From: Priapulus caudatus
Lineage: Eukaryota > Priapulida > Priapulimorpha > Priapulimorphida > Priapulidae
Reading direction: 5' to 3'
DNA length: 27,251 nucleotides
NCBI RefSeq assembly: GCF_000485595.1
Contig: NW_014577147.1
Span: 161,307 to 188,557, forward strand
Under the pieces are notes generated by a model. The model saw only the letters and a program-made list of their open reading frames with translations. It was not told where the DNA came from and made no database searches. Positions 1 to 11,055 of this stretch are shown here, one piece after another. Every line of letters starts with the position of its first letter. Positions within the stretch are counted from its first letter, which is position 1. A program made the position numbers and the translations under genes.

Positions 1-75
1 CTCTCTCTATATATAATAGTATATATATATAGATATATTATAGTATATATAAAAATATATAGTATATATGATATG
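1..75. repeat. CT/TA low-complexity tract
   Basis: A short CT run is followed by imperfect TA repeats at the window edge. The same CT-then-TA arrangement recurs at about 20272-20350, consistent with a common microsatellite type in this genome. Confidence 0.8.
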
Positions 76-1380
76 CCTTGTTGTTCGTCGATTGCGCGGC
101 GCAATACTCGCCGTTTACGAGAGAGAGGTGAGTTTTGAGTTACGCGGTAGTATACATGCCGCGCTGGTAGAATGAAGAAGACTAGACGCAGTTAGTTTCT
201 AAAGGTTTAAATGAAAGCTATTATTATCAATCTATGGGCCTTTTTCAACATATAAAATGGCCTTTGTGTCGGTTGTAAAAGAATGTGAATACTTAAAATA
301 AAGTTACAGTGTTAGTGTTATAATTTGCATTCTTTTTTTTAAAACTGATATGTAAAATTGCTCTATGATTGAAACTGGTTTGCGAAAACGAAATTGGTGA
401 AATTCTATAGTGTATTGTTGCGACTATGTCTATTTATCAGTCGTCTTCATTTTCTCGGTATTGTCAGGTTCTGGGTTTGGCGCCGAGCGACAGTAGAGTT
501 GTGGAATCGATTACATACTATATGGTCATTCAGACATTAAATTATGATGATCCTGATATTAAACTCTCGTTTCATACTTGACTGTACCAATTAGGCCAAT
601 TCTGTCTGATTCGCCTCGGCAGACTCATATTTTGGAAATTAGTGTAGTTTAGATACTAGTATCCATTGGTATACTATTTTTTATAATGGAACCTAGTTTT
701 AATCAATAAAATTGACAGTATAGACAATTAATGTTCGTGATTCGTCCGTTCCGTCGTTCCGTACGACATTTATGTTTCACCCCAAACAGTAAGGTTATAA
801 TATATTACATCATTTATAGTACAGCATACGAAACACATGAGTTCTCAGTCGATACCGTGGCGCAGCGGATGTGGTCGTAACTTATTAGAGGCTAAACGCG
901 AGCCAGCTTTGATATATAATGCGTATAATAATTTGCATTCTATACATCGGTTCCGTTCTGTTTATAGGCCCCATAACCGGACAATGAAATTGAAGTTGTG
1001 TCTTTCGCATTACGTGGCAGCATGTGTTATTCAACGAATGTTGCCATGGTGGCTTTTCGCAATAGGATTTGCGTGGCAGTGTGACTCTGTGGCAATTTTA
1101 TTGCAGTACTTATGCCTAGCATGTATCCGGCAGAGGTAATATAGGTATAATTAGATTCTCCCAAAATTGATACAACCATATAAAAGCAAAGATCACTTAA
1201 AATTCCGCTAATTCGGCGTTGAAGTGAGTGCGAGACTTCGGTGTTGCTCTTCACGACTAGCGTCCCGTGTGCTCGTCTTTTTACGTTTCGTCACCTCGAT
1301 GTGTACCATACTTGCAAAAGTCCATCTTTTTATCAAAATAGTTAATATTTGCCCAAGATATCTGACAACATAGTTAGCAT

Positions 1381-1512
1381 CCCCCCGTCACGCCCCCCCC
1401 AGGCGCCGCGCCCGTCCCGGAAGCCCACCCCCCCCCGCCCGGCGGCGCATCCGACCCGCCGGGTACGATGCCCCTCCCGCGCCGGGTAACCGTCGAGCCC
1501 GGTTCCCCCTAA
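1381..1512. other. C-rich, GC-rich island in AT-rich flank
   Basis: About 130 bases of mostly C and G with several runs of five to nine C on the plus strand (G runs on the minus strand), sharply bounded by AT-rich sequence. Short self-complementary pieces such as CCGGG and CCCGG around 1480-1503 are present. It has no open frame of interest. It could be a foreign or repeat-derived insert, a structured element, or an assembly insertion; the sequence alone does not decide. Confidence 0.5.
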
Positions 1513-2014
1513 TGCGGCATTACGTTATTTCACCAGCTTTTTGCAGGGGATGTATTCATTCACAAATATGCACTGTTTCTTACAAGTGCTGCGCATTGAT
1601 CATCACATCGCAGACCATAATTCCCAGCTGCTCGTTGTTGTCAGTATACGCTTGGGATGTAATGATTACTCAAAGTCCTATTACGTTCGACATGGCGTTG
1701 ACGTCAGGACACCGTGTGCCTGGTTAAGGAAGATGCAAGTCTATGAATACTAATATCTTTTCGTATTTTTTAGAATTTCGCATATTTTAATGTTCCTTAT
1801 GTGTATGAAAGAACGCATTGAGCGTATAATGCAATTTAGGTAACGGTCTCAACTCCACCGGTAGACACAAAAGAACGATGCAACTGATTTGATGCAATGA
1901 TTGCAAAATCCAAACCGATTTTATGAATTTTATTTAGATGGTTCAGTCAATAGATGTTAGAGAGTTTACGTTCTTCTCAGGTTTGTTTTTTTCACCATGA
2001 AAATAAATAAACAA

Positions 2015-2062
2015 AAGGACACACACGCGCGCGCGTACGCACGCACACACACACGCGCGCGT
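2015..2062. repeat. CA/CG dinucleotide repeat
   Basis: Alternating purine-pyrimidine tract mixing CA and CG units, a typical compound microsatellite. Confidence 0.85.
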
Positions 2063-2370
2063 CTTACGCTTATGCACGCGATCCGCCTGGCCGTGATTCA
2101 ACGACGTCAGTTGTTACCGGAGTGTTGTTATCGGATCTATGAAATAATATCGTTCTTTTTTCAATTTCGATATTTGGCTATTGTGTTGAAATTTCGATTT
2201 GGCATCAAAGCGATATATTTGGCGATATGTTTCCTGTTAATTGGAGCGTTATAATGAGACTGCCAGCGAATGCAAAATTTCGCAGCAGTCGGGACGGAAA
2301 TTTTCATCCGGTTCATGTGTCGTGCGCAGACTTTGTCGAGCTTGTCGAACGTGATATTATGGGTCATGGG

Positions 2371-2595
2371 GGGCCCGTTGTCAGAAACAAAAATTAGTCT
2401 TAACAGCTTAACATTTTCTCGTAGACCGTCCCCGACAGCGCTTTGTTTTGCCTCATTTGGTTATGAGGGAAATCTTGCCTTTACGATATTATCTATTCAG
2501 CAACTTCGCTGCCGTTTTGTCGACGACGGGTCTAAGAGCAAAAAATTAGACTGTTAAGACTAATGTTAGACTAATTTTGTTTCTGCAACGGGCCC
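2371..2595. mobile_element. MITE-like element with about 36-45 bp terminal inverted repeats
   Basis: The left end 2371-2406, starting GGGCCCGTTGTCAGAAACAA, is the reverse complement of the right end 2551-2595, which finishes TTCTGCAACGGGCCC. There are a few mismatches and a short internal duplication in the right arm (TAGAC TAATG repeated). The element is about 225 bp with no coding capacity, as expected of a non-autonomous DNA transposon. No clear target-site duplication was found. The GGGCCCG end is seen in several cut-and-paste superfamilies, so no family is assigned. Confidence 0.65.
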
Positions 2596-2730
2596 TGCTT
2601 GTAACTATATTGTCCCGATCAGTCGATGACGTTGTTGCTACCCCTAGTGCCACCCCCCAACCCCACGATCACGTCTTTCGTGTCTACTGCCCGCTTTACC
2701 AAGCTACTTGCGGTCATGAAACTCGTGAGT

Positions 2731-2890
2731 AGGGTGTGTGTGATGTGTGTGTGTGTGTGCTGTGTGTGTGTGTGTGTGTGTGTTGTGTGTGTGTCGGTGA
2801 CGGGGGCGGCGGTGTGTGTGTGTGTGTGTGTGTTGTGTGTGGTGTGTGTTGTGTGTGTTTGTGTGTGATCTGCGCGCGCACGCTCGCGCG
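2731..2890. repeat. Interrupted GT repeat
   Basis: Long (GT)n tract with interruptions (a GGTGACGGGGGCGGCGG island near 2795-2812) that ends in a CGCGCGCACGCTCGCGCG segment. Open frames through it encode only Cys/Val or Thr/His repeats and are not genes. Confidence 0.9.
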
Positions 2891-3378
2891 TGTAGTGTGC
2901 TCACCAGTCATTGCTGTGTCGACTTGCCCATGGAAACGCAGTGTTACGCGGTTGTTAGTAGTGAGTGCTGCATACCAAAACACCAATATAGTGACTGCTG
3001 TCTGTGCGCAACCTTCAGCACCATGCAGGAGGACACCTGCTTGAATTCTAGTGCGGTTACAGATAACTCAATTGACATTCACGCGCAGAGAACGATAAGG
3101 AGAGTGAAGTAGGCGTCAGGTGTCGCGCGTTTGCGTCTATAACTAAACGATTTGCCAAGACAATAAAACTGGGGAAAAACTATGACCCCGGTATCCCTAC
3201 GTCTGAGGCATAGTGACGAAAGGAAGCTAAACAAATCGCCGAAGGCCCAAGTGCATCATAATCTCGCGCCATACGTCGTAAACAAGACGTCGTTTACTTA
3301 TACTCTATTAACTACAAATACACTAACATAAACAGGGAAGATATGTGACAAGCTCAATAATTATTGTATTAATTTCGA

Positions 3379-3412
3379 TCTGGTACCTAGTTTGCGGTGG
3401 TACCTAGTTTGC
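3379..3412. repeat. 17-bp direct tandem duplication
   Basis: TGGTACCTAGTTTGCG occurs twice back to back, a simple local duplication. Confidence 0.85.
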
Positions 3413-3529
3413 GATTCTTTTTATCTCACGGCCCTCTTTCTTATACCAGTTTGTGTTTAACAGCCTCATCAAACACAGTCCTCACGCGATGAGTGAAATA
3501 CCCAGTAAAAATAAGACTCTTCGGCGTCT

Positions 3530-3574
3530 ATCTTCTCTTCTCTCTCTCTCCTCTCTCTATATATATATATATTA
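3530..3574. repeat. CT then TA microsatellite
   Basis: A CT-rich run passes directly into a (TA)n run. Confidence 0.85.
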
Positions 3575-3957
3575 TAAACTTGTCCACATAATTTTCTCAA
3601 GCGTTAGTGTACTGTGAAACTGTGAAAGCGAGCGAGTGTGCGCGTATGATTCGTGCTAATCTATAGTCCCACAGAGGAAGAAGCAGCGAGGAGTCGATAA
3701 GACAGCTAGACTTTACAGGAAGCGACGGCCAATCCAAGTGTCCGTAAGCTTTCACGCGCTACGCGTAAACGCATGCGTATATATAATAAATTAATCTTAA
3801 ACTTTCGCTTGTAGTGCAGTTTGTGATGCTTTTTGTATGTTCTCTTTGCCGCGATTTTCATTAACGTGTGGTCTTTGTTGGTGATATTATGCTATTTGTA
3901 AATTTAACTTCTCCTACTGCGTGCATCGAGGTGGCAATCTAACGTTGCCTGTACAGA

Positions 3958-4017
3958 AACGAGCCTGCTACTGCTTTGCCTACTGCTACTGCTACTGCTA
4001 CAGAACGCTACTGCTTA
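3958..4017. repeat. CTA/CTG trinucleotide repeat
   Basis: Imperfect CTACTG hexamer repeat (GCTACTGCTACTGCTACTGC and variants). A larger CTG-type array is at 26720-26960. Confidence 0.8.
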
Positions 4018-6902
4018 ACAAGCGTATTAGTTGTCGACTCATCGAACAGATAATATACCTGTTTGAACGCGACTAACCGATTCCGTTATGTCCATGAGAT
4101 GTGTTCATGCTTGCGTGTGCGTGATTTCTAGCACAGAGTCAACGGCAGTATTAATGACTGAAACAAATGTTTCATAGTGTAGTAGCACACGAGTGTTACT
4201 AGTATATGTAAAGTAGACAAGTAATCTTAATTACAATAAATAATATGAAAATATTTGTAATAAGTAACGAACCTCGATACATTTGCGTTGCCTTCTGTGG
4301 GGGTGAGTGGGAAGGAAAAGCATTTGGCTTGTGTCATGCAGCTTAAATAATTGTTTAGAGATGTTAGCTGCATAACAACTGCATAAAAAAATTATTGTAG
4401 GTGTGGTTAGCGCCGACTCTTTTCTTATATATATGTTTATAATAATATATCGCGTGGTTGCGTGGAGAACTACTAGCGTTAATCACCACAGAAGAAACGG
4501 TTAGAACGCCACCTTTCTCGCATACCTCCGTGCGATGGCATTGGCGTATTTACTCCTATTATCAACGCTTTCACCGAATTTCTGCGTTAGTGGACTTGCT
4601 GATTCACGGCTTGTCTTGTGTGCCAGTATACGCATGTTTCGTGTCGCATCGCATGTATCGTTAACGGATACAAGACATGTACGGATACGTGTATGACGGT
4701 ACAAGAAGGGCAAATACAGTACTCTTCCTAGCAGGTATGCAGTATGCTCACTCTATGCTTCTATAATCCACATATTATTAGGAGAATTACGACGATATGT
4801 TATCGGGCTCTATTACGCCACCAGAGCCAAAGTGTATTTCTTATTCACTCTCCGCGCCTCACAGGTCCTGCCATAACACGGCAACACACATGTAAACATT
4901 GCCGATCTAGTAGGAAGATTCTACGCCCTCTCGCTCTTTAAACCCATTACCGCATGCTTCTACATGTACTTCTGTTTGACGTATCTAAATGAAACCTTCT
5001 ATAGGTGCTTCATGCTATTCTCTTGCGTTTCTCGCCGTGAAAGCGTCGCCCAACAGGCGTGGCCCCGGAGACAATGGATTTTCCCTATTTCCCTGTACCG
5101 ACGTCACACCAGGAAAATTATCGGAAACTCCGTTGTATTCTGGCCAGAGGATTATCTATGTCGATATGGGCTATAGCACAGATAGAAACTGTGACAATGT
5201 GGAATGAGATGGCGATCGCTGGAAGCAGAAGGTAATACGTTTACGCAGTCGGTTACATACTCATACACATGAACTGTAGAATGGCGGGCATAGCGTCCCC
5301 GTCTACCAACAACGTTACACTTACCACTACTAATTTCTTTTTTATCTTACTTGCACGATACATAGAGCACGATATATGTACAGCGTTGTATATATAGCGG
5401 ATAGCTCGTGATGCCTGCCTGCTCTGTAGTTCATACAAATCAAATACATACCACCACTACACCTCATTCATATTTTAATTATACTACCACTAGTACATAT
5501 TTAGAGAGCGTAAAATCTCCATTTGAGTTTGTCAGTCATTCGTCTGAGGTGTAAAATCAGACTAGGCTTTAAATATTAATTAATAAATGATTAGTAAATA
5601 ATTTAATGAGATCGTAACGCAACAGCATGAATAGTAAAATCAGCAGAAATTCTCCTTTTTATATGACTGATACGAATAATTCTCATAGTGTTGATGATTA
5701 CGTTTATGTCGTTATATAACGAAATCAGTTATTGTGTCAACGACTTAGCATCACATCCTAAACCTGTATGTCACTGCGATTAAACACGGTCTGCGGCGGA
5801 GCTTTCCTGCAGGAAGGGGCAGACTGAAGCAATGTGTGCGTCGGAGCAAACTATGATGTATGCATCTCTATAGTTTCAGCGAGTTCTCGAGCAATAAGCA
5901 CGGTTGTTGGCGTCAGGGCGTTCCCATACTATTCGGTAATAATAACAAGTATATAAATGAGGTCACCTCGTAATTTTTTTCTTTCATTGTCTTACATTGA
6001 GAACAGATCTATAGTCTGCGATAGTTAAGTTAATAGTATGTGCCAACGAGAATATACGCACTAGAGATTAATAAAAAGAATATTATATCAATAACGCGCT
6101 AACTGCAGTGAACTTTCGTTGCAACGGAAACATAATATCTTTAAGTAAAAGGATGAAAAATTATACACAACATATGAGGTTAGTGATTGATTTTTCCTCC
6201 AGTCTAGACACTAACGTTAGTATAGTCTCGAAATACACTCAACACACCTATCCGTTTTTATCATACTAAGCGTTACGACCCGATCTCACGTGAATGCATC
6301 GTATTTATACGGCTATTAACAATGCATAATTCATTAACTATGGAACTATTTTCCTTCGGCTAATACTAATGATAGACACAATGGTTTCGTGATCACAACA
6401 GCTACTTTACTGGCTTCTTGGCCATAACTATAATATTATCTCGTACATATACCCACTTTAGACATTTCGTAGCAGCAGTTAAGTGCATACGAATCTATTC
6501 ACGTATTCCTACATGTCTCCGACGCAATTCGATAGAGTATACAACATTATTAAGTAACTATACAACTTATCGGTATGTATATACGCTACGGGAAACTGGC
6601 AAGAGAACGTCTTATATAGAGCGAATAAGCATAACAGCGAAGCCATGGAGTAGAAGCAAAAATCATGCTCTGGACAAATTAACTGCGTTAACACCTAGCC
6701 GAAGGGTTCCAGTAAAATTCTCACTGAAGAACACAATTCCCAAATATCAGTATAGAGGGCGTTTAAGTGCATCTTCCCCGCTCTTTTCCAAATCCGGCGT
6801 GACGCGAAAAAATAGAAACATGACCAGCGTGGGAAAACAGATGCCAAGGCTAGGCAGTGGGGAACCATCGGCGCATGTGACACAACCGCTGCTGCCGCCG
6901 CC

Positions 6903-7094
6903 TTAGTCCTTCTTGCCATCCTCGAGCTCGAGTAGGGTGTGCCACTGTGCGATCGGTCTCCGTGGCGAGGCCAACATGTCGCTCCAATGACGCAGCGCCG
7001 ATCCGGTGGAGTTGCAGCCAAGAATGACGCGGCCAATGGCTTCAGAGGATCCGATCCTGTCATAGTCGACTACGGTGACGATCAATGACACTTT
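6903..7094 (-). CDS. Syt1: Syt1 terminal coding exon, end of C2B and C-terminus
   Basis: A 192-nt exon encodes 63 codons plus TAA at 6905-6903. It begins [15 protein letters not shown] after acceptor TCTATGGCGCAG, phase 0. It carries C2B Ca2+-binding loop 3: the two DYD ligands, then Glu (SSEAIG) where vertebrate Syt1 has Asp. From family knowledge the Syt2 paralogue also has Glu there, so this is probably functional. [19 protein letters not shown] includes the bottom-face Arg pair used in membrane and SNARE contact and the WHxL motif needed for vesicle docking and endocytic sorting. A short acidic/basic tail, ELEDGKKD, ends the protein. Confidence 0.97.
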   Translation of the reverse strand, partial: KVSLIVTVVDYDRIGSSEAIGRVILGCNSTGSALRHWSDMLASPRRPIAQWHTLLELEDGKKD

Positions 7095-10000
7095 CTGCGC
7101 CATAGAAACGAGACAGGAACGAGTGTTAGCAAGAACCTCCGGTATAGGGCGCGGCGAACGCAGTTGAAAAGTTAAAGGGGGAAGTCATCGGGGTTCGTCG
7201 CTTATTATATCGATACTCGTACCTCGTAAGACCAAGATACCCCCTAAACAACATGATAGTAAAACCTCGTAACACAATTGTTTAAAGTTCGACCGGGCTC
7301 CACAGTTCCCCAACTACTATTGTATCATACGTAACTCACCACATCAACCAGATTTCTCCTGGTTATACATATCGTACATTAATTGACAGTATCTTCCCTG
7401 CAGATGTGATTCGCGTTCGCACTTAACGCATCTCATCATCTTTCTACAGCTATGTAATAGTCGGTGACTACGACTTGAGTACAGTCTTGATCACCATTTC
7501 TTTGCAGCTGCCAATATTCATTGATGTGACGAGGCACGTATCAAGAACCGTGTAGGTGGTTTATTACGCACACTGTTTCGTCACGTATTTTTATTACTAA
7601 TATTTAGATTAGGATATTACCATGTACATAACATTTTTGGAAATAAATTCACAATCGCTTTCTTTTTTCTATTATTTTGTTTCAATCTAAATATCCTAAT
7701 TAGGTATCTCAATTTTAAAATAATAAGTCAATGAAAAAAATCGCTGTCAATTAAAGATTCGAGGTTGTGTGAAATTTAATTGTAATAATTCCTACACAAA
7801 ACATCTCGTTTATTTGCGGATAAACCGTAAACACGATATAGATTAATTACTTTCTAAAATTTTCTTAGCCAAATTATATGGATCTAACGTATCATACATA
7901 AGGTTACTTAAGATGTTTTCTCCTGATCGATACACTACGTTAATCCCGAGACAATAGCTGTTCTCCTACAAAAAAAGCTTTTATGCAATACAATTACGCG
8001 TTACATAAACCGCGTGTCAACACTATATGCGTAAATAGAATAGTAATAAGAAATCAAGTTGACGTGTTTAAACTGACGCCTGTGGAAAATATGGAGTTCT
8101 CGTTTTGAACCGCTGTGGCATTAATAGAAGCAGAACACTTATATTTTGCATGTATCTCAAAACGACTAACACGCGAAACGAGCTTTTTTGTCATGATTAC
8201 ACCACGAATTTTTACGAGTTTAAAAAATGCGATCGATCTAACCTCCTTTGCACGGTAAGTATCGTGGATTCTTTCGCGATATTTTAACGCAGATAACATC
8301 ACCCAACTCCCGTCGCAAATAGCGCGAAAAAGACTAAAGTAAAATACGATTAATACGATGACAAAAAGCAAACATGCAAAAATACATGCGGAAAAATTCG
8401 AGAAACGTTTGGAAACACAACACTGCGCTCGTTTCAAAACTCGCAGGTACTACCGTATAAAAACGTACTACGTATCTACGGAAAGATGAAACGGCTTCCG
8501 ATGTCATGGCGACGATGTACTGAAGGCTTTCAAAGGTGGACGAAACGATGTATATGCGACAAAATTTCTCATATTCGCTGTGCTGTCGAATGTACATAGC
8601 GTATCTGAATTTTCATGTTGGAAGGCGGGATGAAATATGTACGTCCGTTTTGACGTATAACAGAAAAAGTAGTTTTCCAGCCTCTGGCGGCACTCCAATA
8701 CATCACTGACCGGTGGTGCCATCTGCAGTTACCTGTATCTGTTCGAAGGGCACTTCGAACGTGAAGGATTCATTATAGTAGGGATTTAGTGTGCACTTCT
8801 TTATACTCGTTTTCTTCTTCTTTATTCGCTTGCCGTTTTGCATCAAGGCGATTTTAACGTACGGGTCTGAAGAGCGAAAATACATGCAAGAAAAAAAGCA
8901 CAGAACAACGATGAGCAAAAAGAGTAAATCGTCAAAAGAGAAGTCTATCCGCGACTCCTGACAACGTCACTTGGTATTTTTTTATCCGGCTGTCGGGTTC
9001 ACCTGTCGTGTTGGCCTGTACCCTGGTGAGCTCTCCCTTGGGAAATCATTCATCCCGGTCTTGCAACCTAACGATCGCAAGTTCATAATTTTCCCATAGG
9101 TTTAGGACAACTTCGTGATTTCGAAATCGGAATACCGGATTGTTGTGGACCCCAACTCCAAATGACGTTGCGCGTCGGCTACTGTGTTACCTTCAGAACG
9201 TCACCTCTCGACTCCAGGCGTGAGGGTTGTTGGTAAAATGCTGTAAGCTCAATGTAATAAAGTATAAAGATACAAGTAAGTAGTAAGTAAGTAAAAAATA
9301 TATGAATTCATGACCAAAATTGGCATCAAGCACAGTGATGAAAATAAGTCCAGCGGTCGCTGACAAAGCTGCATGCTGACTGGACAGTGAGAAGGCCATG
9401 CTAGCTGATCAGGCGTGAAAGGACAAAGGGTAAAAGCCATGACAAAACCTTTGATTTTTCCATCGAATGCAAGCGATCCAGTCAACCGGATGATGAGTCT
9501 CGGGAGGTTTTATCAGTAACTTTGTATCTATGGTGTCACAATCTTAAGCTTACTCATTCTTCGATAATGTTTAACAGAAAACATACATCCCCCCTGCCCT
9601 CCTGGTCCAAGAAAATTCGGAGATGTAACAATATTCTTTATTATCTCCAGGAACGCGCAGAATAGAAACGCGATCACACCATATCACCCACATAATAAGC
9701 CAGAATTCAATGTGACACTAACACTTCCTGGTGACCACCCATGCAAACCTTTCTGAGACATACATCCGTAAGCGCGGCAGGTAGCAAGCATTCGATGAGC
9801 CAAACCACCAACAGTTTTGCCAACAAACAAGCATGCGACATGGCGTACAAGTACATTAGCGACATGTACAGGCACATGTCTGCTTCGAGCCTCGTGCCAA
9901 CTCGTGCGGGAAAGGGTAGGCGCCCCTGTCGGAGGCTGCAGGCAGCTACCTGAATCTGTTCAAAAGGGACTTCGAATGAGAAGGATTCATTGTAGTATGG

Positions 10001-11011
10001 ATTCAACGTGTTTTTCTTTATAGTTGACTTCTTCTTCTTGAGCCGTTTGTTTCCAAGGAATAGACCCAGCTTGATGTAGGGATCTACAGCGGCAACAAAA
10101 GACAGGAACGTTGGACCAGACCCTGTGTACACTCACAGCCATGGCCGCGGCAATCAACAGCTACTGGGCACATTATTATATACGCATAACGACAAAAATG
10201 TCTCAAAAATAGTAAAAAGCACTTCACAGATACTGACAACGGTACGTGTGTGTCTGACGTTTATGCTTTCCTACAGAAAAATGTGACCAAACCAAGAAAA
10301 ACCCAGTAAAACTCAGTCGTTCTGCACTGCTATACTAAAACTAATATACGGCTTACACGTAGCTATCTTCTAGATCTACTTCCACTCAGCGTATCAGTGT
10401 GGACAGGTGTTGGCATAAAAACATTTGGTCACAGAAACCGCAACGGGCACAGGTGATATAATCAACTATTATGATTAAGGAGACATGGAAGACACACACT
10501 ATAACAATGTGACAAACCCACTGTAGAAACTAACTGCCTACGTGGTTTGCAACATTGTACTTATAAACATATAGCAGTCAGTTCTGCTACATAGCTGGAC
10601 AGGCAAGGGAGCTAGGCCTATATTGGTGGGTGGATGAGTGACCATTGACAGGGAGAATATCATATAATCTGTCAACGTCCACAGTACCACATACATTCCT
10701 TGTGCGTATAATCGCGATATGGATACTTTTCAGAGCATCCACGCAAATTTTATTCAGGATTGTCAATTTCACCCCAACGCCAAAGGAAGTATATGTGATA
10801 CTGCGTCGTTGTAACAAAAACGAAACGTGGTTCGGTCGAGACACAGTGCTTTTCGTGGCATGTGCAGATATATATGTGGGTGCGCAACCCAAACAATGCA
10901 GCACACGCGAGCGGCGGGATTCTTGCCGTGTGTGTAAACGTGATTGGTGTATATATATACAGGTGACGAAGGGGATAGTAAACACACATAATTATAAAAG
11001 GGTATGAACGC

Positions 11012-11055
<44 letters not shown>

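Larger units (their letters stand above)
1..6902. other. Downstream flank of Syt1, including probable 3'UTR; no gene recognised
   Basis: I found no coding region with family resemblance on either strand here, and reading frames are short and of random composition. The Syt1 3'UTR must begin at 6902 and run toward lower coordinates. No AATAAA on the minus strand was seen close to the stop. Two ATTAAA variants on the minus strand (5602-5607 and 5474-5479) are weak candidates for a polyadenylation signal about 1.3-1.4 kb past the stop. The separate entries at 1-75, 1381-1512, 2015-2062, 2371-2595, 2731-2890, 3379-3412, 3530-3574 and 3958-4017 list what else is visible. The remainder is unremarkable AT-rich sequence. 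Confidence 0.6.

Noticed and set aside
837-1139. 100-codon plus-strand frame in the downstream flank
   Set aside because: Random composition, no recognisable motif, and no splice or promoter context.
6418-6906. 162-codon open frame on the plus strand
   Set aside because: Its end overlaps the antisense of the Syt1 terminal exon, the composition is random, and no family resemblance is visible.
8990-9110. Possible tRNA-derived SINE head
   Set aside because: A GATCGCAAGTTC piece recalls a Pol III B box, but the match is poor, no A box fits, and no SINE tail or target duplication was found.
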